Assembly: GCA_004431415.1 (NCBI GenBank)
Contig: QPMI01000022.1
Location: 186,001 to 250,000, forward strand
Source of the DNA: Cyanophora paradoxa
Taxonomy: Eukaryota; Glaucocystophyceae; Cyanophorales; Cyanophoraceae
DNA: 64,000 nucleotides
Direction of reading: 5' to 3'
Of this stretch, positions 13,066 through 23,400 are shown in pieces. The first letter of the stretch is position 1. Every line of letters starts with the position of its first letter. The notes beneath the pieces were generated by a model that saw only the letters and a list, made by a program, of their open reading frames with translations, searched no databases and had not been told where the DNA came from. Position numbers and translations under genes: made by a program.

Positions 13066-15000
13066 TGCTGAGCTCCCAGACTGCAGCTGAGAGTCCGCTG
13101 AACAGCCTGCTGATACCCTGACGTCTCAGTGATCATGAAGCTCAAGCTTAAGCTGCGGCTGCTGCTGCGCGCGGGATCGACTCGGCGATCTCGGCGATGA
13201 TATCGATCGATCGCGACGCCGCGCGCGCACAGCGCCGCACACTGCATGTGCGTCTAGATCTGTACATGTGACAGGCTGACAGCCCGCGGCCGTGAGAAAA
13301 CGTTAACCAGCCCGCGTTTTCAACTAGGCGCGGCCGCGCGGTTAATATCAGTTGTTAACTGCCGAATCTGCCAAATTCAATATTAATGATTGCGAAGATC
13401 GCGTATCCGCAAGCTTCGGTACGCGCGCGCGCCGCGGCGCGCGGGATCGATCGCGTCGTCAATGATCGCGAGGATCTACATCTAGATCTAGCCATTGAGT
13501 CTCGATCGCGATCGACTCGGCGAATCGACGGCGATTCGAATTCGGCCGATTGGGCGCCGGCGGGCGGCGGGCGCCTTGTGTGCTCAATGATTGTTTGAAC
13601 GCTCAGATGTTCTGGACGGTCTGGACCGTTCTGGAACTTCGAGCTTCTAGATCTGGTCCAACTTCTGGACCGTACTAGACGGTCTGGAGTCTGGACGAGA
13701 CTGGACGGTACTGGAGTAACTGGACCATATTAAAAATATTACCGCCGATTTACCGTGATCGAGTCACGCAGATATTCTTTGAGTCTGCATGTGCATGCTC
13801 ATGATCACTGACTCAGTGAGTCACCAGTCACGAGTCACGAGTCACGACTCACGAGTCACGACTACTAGTAACGAGTCACGATCAAGTTGCAAACTTGCAG
13901 ATTGCAATTGAGCTCAACTTGAAATTGAATTTATCAATCTGGTACCCCAGGCGGAAACATGTACACCATGGATGCGAAAACCACCTCGCGATCGCGATCG
14001 CGAGCAGTGTTCGGTAAAGCCCCCCCGCACCCCCCCATTTAATAAGTTTTTGTTGTCTTCTGATATCAGGTGCTTAGCGCTATAACGTATAGTGTACGAG
14101 CTTCGGCGTCATAAGTAATAAGTTATAACTTAGTATGTAACATAAGTGCCTTGCGTCATAAGTAATAAGTTATAACTTAGTATGTAACATGTTCGGTGAA
14201 GTTTATTTCCCCTAAATTTAATTGACCCTTAATCGATATCGGAGAAGATTGTGCAAATGTTTGCACAATTGAAAACATTCCAAGCACCGCAAAAGCACTG
14301 TACTCCGATGATTTTTAGACTAGTAGCGCGTAAGTATAAGCGTTACGATGATACTCGAGAGTTAAGATTTACGATGATACCCGAGAGTTAAGATTTAACG
14401 ATCGCAAATAACGTCGTCGTTCGAGTGACTGCTGCGTTCGCGCCGCACTCGAGAGGGGGGTGCCGCACTCGAGAGGGGGGTACCCATCTCAAGGAGGCGA
14501 CCTTCGCCCTCCGAACAGTGACAGCGCTAGCTTGCGCATGCGCATGCGCAGGCAGCGCAGCGGACGTCGACTCAGTGATCATGAACTGCGCTAGCTGGAG
14601 CCGGCGCATGCGCAGATCTAGACCGAACTTGTCGCGACTTGCGATCGCGATTCCACATGCACATGTACATGCACGCAAAGGGGACTTGCGATGTCCACGT
14701 GCATGCGCACGTGCACGCAAACGTCGCAAAGCTTGAGAGATATCCGATCTATATATAAAGCTACCGGTACCCAGGAAGAGCCGCTTGCGGGTCAATTGGC
14801 AAGTTGCGGCTGATCATGATTCCACCACCCCGGATCGGACAAATTCAACAATATCAATATTGAATTATTGCACTTGTTACATTATTCCGACAGCACCGCA
14901 AATGTACAGAAAGGTACGCGCGCCTTCCTTGCAATTACCGGGCCCAGGACAAATCGCAACCGGCGCCATTTCCGGGGCTCTAATTATAATCAGCGTTTGA
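13066..15000. other. Intergenic region with short tandem repeats
   Basis: No gene recognised. Contents: a ctggac-rich stretch (about 13610-13725); a run of agtcacg repeats (about 13800-13880); a 47-bp direct duplication (14106-14190); a 26-bp duplication (14345-14396); and a 19-bp duplication gccgcactcgagagggggg (14442-14460 and 14462-14480). The last 150 bp resemble 8030-8170. Confidence 0.5.
14106..14190. repeat. Direct repeat, two copies, 47-bp period
   Basis: The segment starting gcgtcataagtaataag and ending tatgtaacat occurs at 14106-14143 and again at 14153-14190, apparently without mismatch. Confidence 0.85.
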
Positions 15001-18000
15001 TCAGTGGCCGCCGGCGCGTCCCGCCTTGGCGCCCTCCGTGAGGGGCCGGCGGGGCACCGCCTCCGCCCCGCGGCTCTCCGCCGCCGGGTCCGCGACCTCC
15101 TCCTGCAAGAAAATCTCAGCCAAGAAACCGAGAAAGAGATTAAGGCTAGATCTAGATCTAAAATGGGCGAATAATTGAACGCTGGGGCTCCCCTGCGAGA
15201 AACGAACGCACGCGGCAGACGCCGCGGAGGCGGAGGGAATAAAAAATTAAAGGAATCTAGATATTACGGTCTAGATCTAGATCTAGAACCGGGTGCTTTA
15301 AAGGTCTAGATCGCTTACGAGAATAGATTTTTAAGCAACGAATTCGATTCGCGCCGGGGCGCGGGCTCCCCTGGTAGAAACGCACGCGGGGGACGCCGCG
15401 GAGGCGGGGGTCGCCGGGGTCCAGCCGCACGCCGGGCAGGTCGGCGTTGGCGGGGCCCTCGAGCACCCGGCCCCGCGCGTCGAACCGCGAGCCCTGCACG
15501 CGCCCCCGCCACCCGTTAGAGCTTCTCTGAAGGCGTCTTCTTTCTTTTGTGGATTGCTATAGCTAACATCTGGTCTTCTCAGAGTGGGGTTGTTGGTAGG
15601 AGGGGAGGGGAGGGGAGGGAGGGGAGGGGGAGGGGGGGGAGCGCACGTGGACGGGGCAGTCCCAGGACCTGAGGGCGGCGGGGATCGAAGTCAGGCGCGC
15701 GCAGGTATGATAGCGGTCTGAGGGTGCTGGCGCCAGCGAGTCTTGAACACAAGCTTCCTCTCGAGCTCCTAGCGCTGTATCGATGTATGATATCTCTCTA
15801 GACGGGGCGGGGCGGGGCGGGGCGGGGCGGGGCGGGGCGGGGCGGGGCGGGGCGGGGCGAGAAGGCTGAGCTTAAGCCAACCCAAACTCTATTATGAAGG
15901 GGCCTTCGACGGGCCGGGGCGGAGGAGGGCGGGGCGGGGCGGGAGGGGCGCCGCACTTCTCGAGGGCGTTCCACTGGAGGGCCCCGTACGCGTGCGTGCA
16001 CACCTGCGCGGAGAAGGCTCGAGCGAGAAGGCGGGTCCGGTCCGGCGGGAAGAAGAGCTTAAGCCGGTCCGGTCCGGCGGGCCCCTTATAACCTAGCTCG
16101 AGCGAAGAAGTAGAAACTGAGCTTAATTATAAGGCCACTAGGCGGGTCCGCTGGATCTAGAGCTTGGTGTGTCCGGGCCGGGGGCGAGGCGCGGAAGGGG
16201 CTAGGCGCGGCTAGGCTCGGCTAGGCTTTGCTGGAGTGCCCGGAGATGGGGGGAGGGGGAGGGGGAGGAAAAGGGAAAGGGGATTGGGGGGGGAAAAAAA
16301 GGGGGGGGGAGCGCACGGCGGAGCAGAGGTGGAGTCTGCCGTTGTCGTCGCGGTACGCGGCCACCTTGTCCAGTGGGCCCCGGCTCAGCACCGCCCCTGG
16401 AGGAGGGGGGGCGGGCGGAGAAGGAGGGAGGCGTCAGCGGATAATATTGATAGTATAAGCTTCGGTTCTGAGTTTGGGGGCGGGGGAGGTGGGGGGGGGG
16501 GGGGGGGGGATGGGCTCGCCCTGGCCGGCGGGGATGTCGGCGGCCCGGGCGAAGGAGGGGGCCGACTCGTAGCCCCCGACCCCGCCGTAGCTCCCCAGCG
16601 CCAGCCGCGCGTACCTGCGGGGATCCGAACTGAGCTTCTCCTAGTAGGAGAAACGACGCAGGGGGCAGGGACGACGCTTCTGATATTACTATCCACCCCT
16701 CTCGTCCACCCGCAAGAAGAAACTGCAGCTTAAGAGGAAAGCTCCTCGCACACGCGCGTACCCCCACATGGCGTCCTTGAGGCCGCGGGCGAGCTCGAGG
16801 GTCGACGAGTAGGAGAGCGGCGGGAGCCGCCGCGGGTCGTAGATCTGTGGAGGGGGGGGGGGGGGAGGGGGAGGGTAGGGTAAGCATTGAGCCAGGGGAG
16901 GGGAGGGGAAGGGGGGGGGACGGGGGGGAAGCGGGCCTTGGCCCAGGCGTTGGGGCGCCCGAGGATCTGGTCCGAGAGGGCGATCGCCGCCTGCGGCCAT
17001 GGCCAGAGGCTGTGATGCGGGGCGGGGGCAGATGCAACCGCAGGGGCAGGGGGCAGCTATATATATCCAGTGCAGCTGCAGCATGCAGCTGCAGCCAGTG
17101 CAGCTATATAGCCAGGGGCAGAGGCTGTGAGGCGAGGCGGGGCAGCCGCGGGGGCGGGGGGCAGCTAGAGGTGGTTGGGCCGCTCGCCATGGTGCCGTTG
17201 GTCATGCTGCGGGGCGCGGGGTCAGATCAGATCAAATCACATCAGATCGGATCAGATCAGATCCGATATGATATGATATGATATGATCTGAGGCTTAAGT
17301 TATTGCGTACCCGGTGCCGGAGTCGCCGGTGGCGACGAGGACGGAGGGGTACGAGAGGGGCGCCTGCCCCACGAAGGGCAGCCCGTCGAACGGCTCCTGA
17401 ACCTGAGCTCGGACGGCTCAAGCGAGCCGGGGAGAAGGGGCTGGGAAGCGAGAGGGAGAGAGAATGGAGCAGGAGGATTTGCGCAAGAGGGGGGGGGGTT
17501 CGGAAAGGGGGTACGGGGCGCGCCTGGCCGCTCCAGCGGTGGACGACGTCGCGGCACATCGGGAAGCGCTCCCGCGCCCAGGCCTGCGTACCCCCGGCCG
17601 CGGCTCGCTTCGGCGGGCCGAGTGGAGGGGGGGGGGGTAGGACGGGCGGGGGGGGGGGGTACGCGCGCGCCTCGAGGCGGTCGAAGCGGACGCGGTAGGG
17701 CCCCGGCGTCCGCCCCTGCGAACGGAGCTCAGATCAGATCAGGTCCGAGCGCTAGAGCGCGGCGCGGGGATCCTAAGATTGGAAGAAGAATATCCTAAAG
17801 CTACTCTTTTTCTTGCTCTTCTTCAGCGCCGGCGCACCGTACGGTGGTCCTCGCCGCCGACGATGAGGACGTCGTCCCCGCCGGCCCCGGCCCCGGCGCC
17901 CGACTGCAGAGCGGGTTGCTCAGGAGCCGGGGCGGGCCGGGGCGGGGCCGGGGCGGGGCACGCGAGCGGGCGGGAGGGCGGGGCGGACCTTCAAGCGAAC

Positions 18001-20207
18001 GTAGTGGTAGGGATCCTGCGCGCGATCGCGAGACCTCAGCTCTGAGTTGGTATCGCAATCTAGATCTCTGATGTATTTGCGAGTCGGCAAGCGCTCGCAG
18101 AGCAAGCGAGCGCGCCTCGGTGTCCCAGAAGAGGGCGCGGGGGGGGCCCAGGGCGCCGCGGGGAACGCGCAGGGCGAGGACCTGGGGGGGGGAGGGAGGG
18201 GGGGGGGAAGGGAGGGGGGGGTCAGGCATGTAGAGGGCTCTCTCTCCAGGGAGGGCGGGGCGGGGCGGGGCGGGGCGGGGCGGGGCGGGGCGGGGCGACG
18301 GCGTACGTAGGTGCGGGAGGGCGACATGCGGGAGGCCAGCAGGGCGTCCCCGACCTGAGGCGGAGGGAGGTGGGGCGCGAGGGGTCAGGCAGGGCTCTCT
18401 AGGGAGGGGGCGGGGAGGGCAGGGCGAGGGCGGCAGAGGATGGGACGGGGGCGCGGGGGCGCGGGCGCACGATGTTGGTGTGTGGGGGCGAGCAGGTGGC
18501 GAGGACGAGGCGCCGCGCCCGCACGCGCCCCGCCACAGAGCCTGCGGAGCAAAGTTTAGGAACGAGAGGGGCGCCAAGAGATAGCCTAAGATGCTTAGGT
18601 GTGGCGGTAGAGTTGAGGGTGGGCTGTGCCCGGTCGGGCAAGCCTTGCATGCACTGGCCAGGTTTAGGAACAAGAGGGGCGGAGGCGCCGGCCGGCCGCA
18701 CCGTCGCCGGCGCGGAGGGCGACGGCCGTGACTCCCTCCGCGGCTGCCGTCGAAATCGTGCGGCCCCGTACGCGTCAGCCGCAGCCGCCAGCCGCCGGAA
18801 ATTCGGGGAAATTCTCGAGGCGCACAGGGGTTCTCGAGGCGGCCCATCTCGGTACCCTCGTAGATCGACGCCCCGTGGCGGGCCGCGGCGTCCGCCAGGC
18901 CCCCGATGTACCTGCCGAAGATCAAATTTCCGGATCAAATTTCGGAGATCGATCAAATCGCGATCGCACTTGAGGGGGTGGAACTGGCCCATGCCGGCGA
19001 AGCGGAGGCAGCGCCCCGTGTCGAAGTGCTCCAGCGGCGCACGGTCCACGAAGTCGACCTTCAGGCCGCACCGCCGCGCCGCTGCGCGCGCGCGCCGCCC
19101 GGCCCGGAGATCAAATTTCGCTATGCAGGCGGGGCCAGGGCGCAAGCGGCACCGTGCAGCTCGCGCTCGAGGATGCCGGTGCGCTTCCCCGGCGGGTCAA
19201 AGCTGCGCCGGGCCGCGGATCAAATTACGGAGAGCTCGATCAGGGGAGGCGAGCGCACAGGTACGCGTCGAGGCGCGTGAGCTCGCAGTCGATCTTCTCT
19301 GCGGAGGGCGTAAGCTCAGCTCGGAGCACCGCAGGATCCGAATCCGAACGCGCGCGCCCTCGCGGGTGACGCGCTCGATGAAGTCAACGGCGGCGAGCTG
19401 GGACTCCCCAACCAGGCGCGCCGTCTCCCGGCCGTGGATCTTCTCCAGCTCGCAATAGTAGTCGTCGACCTCGATCTGGCGCACGAGGCTCGAGAGAGGC
19501 GGCCGCGGGAGAATTCGAATTCGAATTCGAGAGCGGGGCGCGCGCGCCTGCAGGTGGGCGGTCGTGCGGCCCGTGTTGCCCGCGCCGATGGTGCGCCGCT
19601 CGAAGAGCGCGACGGACTTTCCCGCCTTCGCGAGCAGGTACGCCGCTGCGCCGCGCCCGGATCGAATTCAGGCGGAGAGCGGAGCTAGGTCGACGGAGAA
19701 AGCAGCGCCGCTCACCAGTCAGGCCCGTGATCCCGCCGCCGACGACCAGCACTGCACATCCGAAAGTTTCCTGTCAGCAGGCGGCCGCGGAAGTTCCTGA
19801 CAGCTCGAGGCCTAGGCGGCGCGGGAGGCACGTGCCATCGAGCGTTTTCTCCCCCTCGAACTGCGGGTATGTCGGCTTCGTCTTGCAGACCTGCACGCGC
19901 GCAATTGCAATGCTCAGAGCTGATACGAAGCGGAGGGCCAGGCGGCCGCTAGTGCGTAGTACTAGTTCAAGCTGCAGGACGGGAGAAGAGCACGGAGCCG
20001 GCACGGCGCGCGTCAGATCTGCTAAGAGCAGCGCAGGGAGCGAGCTCGTGTGCGAGCGAGCTCCTCGTGGTCGCGCCAGCGCGAGATCGCGCGCGTACAT
20101 CGGCCAATTCGGCGCGCCTCATCGAACCAGGTGGACTCGGTGACGCCGACGGAGCTGCAGTGCCGCGGGATCGTGGACCCGCTTCCGAAGCTTGTCGAGG
20201 TTGCCAT
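15001..20207 (-). CDS. FAD-dependent oxidoreductase with C-terminal Rieske domain (YhfW-like)
   Basis: About 27 exons joined by frame, from the ATG ending at 20207 (exon ending ESTWFDE) to the TGA at 15001-15003. The N-terminal half is a DAO-type flavoprotein: FAD-binding VLVVGGGITGL, then GNTGRTTAHL, QFHPLKYIGGL, MSPSRTY, DPYHYVRLK, LIVGGEDHRT and VATGDSGTGMTNGTMA. The C-terminal part is a Rieske [2Fe-2S] domain: LSRGPLDKVAAYRDD, then CTHAYGALQWN and SWDCPVHGSRFD. The four cluster ligands (C-x-H and C-x2-H) are present, but the two extra disulfide cysteines usual in relatives (HLGC and CPCH) are both absent. This order matches the bacterial YhfW-type FAD/Rieske family (COG0665-like), whose substrate is generally unknown. 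At least ten of about 26 introns have GC donors. It shares a 245-bp divergent promoter with exchanger 1. Family assignment is strong; substrate unknown. Confidence 0.88.
15804..15858. repeat. (GGGGC)n array, about 11 copies
   Basis: Perfect pentamer array inside an intron of the FAD-Rieske gene, reading as (GCCCC)n in the transcript. A second array of 8-9 copies lies at 18255-18297 in another intron of the same gene. Confidence 0.9.
18255..18297. repeat. (GGGGC)n array, 8-9 copies
   Basis: Same pentamer as at 15804, again within an intron of the FAD-Rieske gene and C-rich on its sense strand. Confidence 0.9.
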
Positions 20208-20452
20208 CCCTGCGCATGCGCGAGCTCCGTCGATCGACCGGAGCGCCTCGGGCCGGGGGCGAAGCGCAACGAGCGAGCGCGCACGGAAGGTGACGAGGAT
20301 GGCTGGCCTGTGCACGCGGTGCCTGCCGAGTGGGAGGCCGCGAAGAAAGAGACCTCTGGAGGGGTACATGTGATATTAGCACCGCTTGGCCGTGCGACGA
20401 GGCGCGATCCGATCCAGTCGACCGCTCGCCGCGCGCTACATCGGCCGCTGCA
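20208..20452. promoter_or_regulatory. Divergent promoter: FAD-Rieske gene and exchanger 1
   Basis: The 245 bp between two start codons pointing away from each other must hold both core promoters and 5' UTRs. About 28 bp before the plus-strand start (catcggccgctgca and its left flank) are conserved upstream of exchanger 2. I see no clear TATA element. Confidence 0.45.
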
Positions 20453-23400
20453 ATGAGCGGAGGCGGCGGGGCCGCCGCCGAGACGGTGCGCTCCACGGTT
20501 CGCGCTTACGCGTCATCGCGCCCTCGCTGACCTGGACGTCAGGGCCCGTTGGCGTAAGTGAAAGCAGTGTGAGATTTCAATTGCAAGTCCGTCGCTAACG
20601 CCCTACGGCAGGACGAACTTGGCCCGCTTACTCATCGAGAGTAAGCTCTGCTTCCTAATGCATGGCGTCTCCCTGACTTCGGCATGCGCAGTTCTCATCA
20701 TTCTGTGCCTTAGCCGCTCGCTCGGTTACGTTCTAAGGCGATGGTTGAGCCAGTGCGTCACCCGTCAACGCCAGCTGCAGAGCTTGCAAGGCATCGTGCC
20801 CCTTAGCGCCGAGGACGGCCGCGTCTGAGCGTGCGCGCGTGCTCTCAGGCCTATGGTGATTGCAGAGATCATATCGGGGCTGATGCTCGGTGCGGCCGTG
20901 GCCGCGGCTCTCTCGCTCGAGCTCGCGCAGCGCGGATCTAATCTTCGCGCAGGGCCCACGGCGTTCGGGCACATACCTGGCTTCTCCGAGCACGTATTGT
21001 AAGCTAGCGCTCCCACCTAGCGGCGATCCGGCGCACTTCATTGCCGTTGACGTGCCCCTCAGCCCCAAGCTCAGCCGGGACATTCTCCAGGTGCGCTATA
21101 TATAGCTCTCTGCAATATAAACATTTTCTATCACTCCTTCACGAACCCTGCCCACCCGCGGTCCTCCTCGCTTCTCCCCCCTCGGATCAAATCTCCTTGC
21201 ACGCTTCTCTGCGCCCACTATAGCTCTCTGCGGAGCGCTAATATAAACGTTTTCTATCACTCCTTCACGAATCGAACCCTGCCCACCCGCGGTCCTTCTC
21301 ACTTCTCTCTAGGATCCTCCCGCCCGCGGTCCTCCCCCCCCCCTCACTTCGTTCGCAGGAGTTCGCGGACGTCGGGCTGCTCCTCTTCATGTTCCTCATC
21401 GGCCTCGAGCTGAACCCCAAGATGCACGCGCCCCGAGCCCCCCTTCCGCCCCCGCCCCGCCCCCCGCGCCTGGCGTGACGCCGCCCCGCCGCCCCGCGCA
21501 GGTTCAAGGCGCAGCGGAACAAGGCGCTCGTCATCTCCGTCACCTGCATCGCCCTCCCCTTCGCTCTCGGCGCCGCCATCAGGTGCGCCCCGAAGCCTCC
21601 GCCGCAGCTTCTCTCCGCCCTCGCTCAGCATCGTGCCTCGGCCTCTGCAGCCCGTACCTGCACAAGGACCAGGCCGCGGTCCCCTTCCAGTCCTTCGTCC
21701 TCTTCGTCGGGGTCTCCATGAGGCGCGCTATTAAAAGCTCCCCCTCAGCTCAGCTTAAAATTTCGCTTAGCTTGCCCTCCGCCCCCCGCAGCATCACGGC
21801 CTTTCCCGTGCTCGCCCGAATCATCGCCGAGGGCAAGCTGATCACCACGCGGTCCGCTCATATGAGCCACCCGCCCGCGCCCGACCAGCGTACCCCCTCA
21901 CGCTCGCCCCCCCCCCCCCCCCCCCCCCCCGCAGCGTGGGCGTCGTCACGCTCGCGGCCGCCGCCGTCAATGACGTCATCGGCTGGATCATCCTCGCGTT
22001 CGCGTGCGTGCAAAGCCGTCACTCCCGCGAAGCATCGTCGTACCCGTGCGAAGGGGGTTCCGGCAGCGTTTCGATCGCGTCGTCGGGGGGTAACCCTCTC
22101 ACCGCGCTCTGGACCACGCTTGAAACGGTACCCCTCCCCATCTGGCACCTTTCTAGCCCCTCTGACCCCCCCGCTCCCCCCTTCGCAGTTTGGTTTCATG
22201 ATCGTGCGCCCCTATACCCTTGTCCCCCGCCCTCTCCCCCTAGCCTCATACCCCCTACCCCCCTTCTCCCTTCCACCCTCACCTGTACCCGTGCCCCCGC
22301 AGGGCATGTTCATCATCGTGCGACCCCTCCTCGTGCGCCTGTACCCCCTTCCCCCTGTACCCCCCTCCCCTTTTTCGGCAATCGTCCGACGCCCGCCCCG
22401 CAGAACCGCATCGCGAAGCGCATCAGCGGGCGCCACATCTCCCAGGTACCCCCCGCCCCCTCCCTTTGCCCCTCTAGATCTTTCCCTCCTCTCCATTCCC
22501 CAACCCCACTTTTCCCCTCTTCGCAGCCGGTGGCGACGGGCATCCTGGCGTGCATCTTCGCGAGCTCATGGCCCGCCCCGCCCCGCCCCGCCCCGCCCCG
22601 CCCCGCGCCCCTTTGCTGTGCTTTGCGCTGCGGCTGACGCGGCCTCTCCCCCGCGCGCAGGGCCACCGAGGCGATCGGTGGCTACCCCCCTCCTATCCTC
22701 GGCCTCCCGGCCTCCGGGCTTCCGAAAGCCGACTGTACCCCCCCCGCAGGGATCCACGGCCTCTTCGGCGCCTTCACGTTCGGCGCCAGTGCGTACCCCC
22801 TTCTCCCCCCCTCCCCTTCCCCCTTCTCTCTGCCTGAGCGCCCCCGCTTGCGCAGTCTTCCCGAAGGAGGACCGGCACCTCATGGAGCACTTCACCGAGA
22901 AGATCGAGGACGTGCGCGCGCCCCCGGCTCCGCCCCTCCCCTCTCCTCTTCTCTCTGACGGCCGCGGGCGGCGCCGGCGGCGGCGCAGCTGACGGTGTGC
23001 TTCCTGCTGCCCCTCTACTTCGTCGCCACCGGCCTCAAGACGGACCTCGGCCTGCTCAACAATGGTCCGCTCGAGGCTTGGATGGGCCGCTGATTATGAG
23101 CGAGGTTGCGGGGATTCATCAGGAGCTCATCCGCAGGGTCGGCGTGGGGCGTGGCGGCGCTCGTTCTCTTCATCGCCTGCGTGGGCAAGGTGCGCCGAGT
23201 CTGGCGGGCCGGGGCTGATAGATAGGGCGAGGCCGCGGCCGGCAGGTGCTGGAAGATCGATACTCATAAGATGCCCGAAGCCAGTCCGGCAGGGCCGATA
23301 GGCTGCGACTGATATCGATCGTTGGAGATAACTATAAGATGCCTGCCACCACAATCCAACGCTCACGTCTGTTCGTTCGTTTGCAGGTGCTGGGCGGGCT

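Larger units (their letters stand above)
2315..15000. repeat. Tandem segmental duplication (two units of about 6.35 kb)
   Basis: Unit 1 (about 2315-8660) and unit 2 (8662-15000) carry the same order: LamG module, kelch domain, start codon, upstream region. Coding similarity is high and intergenic similarity patchy. Unit 2 ends directly at the stop of the FAD-Rieske gene (15001), and the unit 2 LamG gene ends where unit 1 begins to run into further modules. Confidence 0.6.

Noticed and set aside
13800-13880. Regular agtcacg repeats that could suggest a CRISPR array
   Set aside because: Units are 7-8 bp with no spacers and the host is a eukaryote; it is a simple tandem repeat.
21475-22992. A 505-codon open frame on the plus strand inside exchanger 1
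   Set aside because: It reads through many introns and switches among frames of real exons. The exchanger motifs only make sense when introns are removed.
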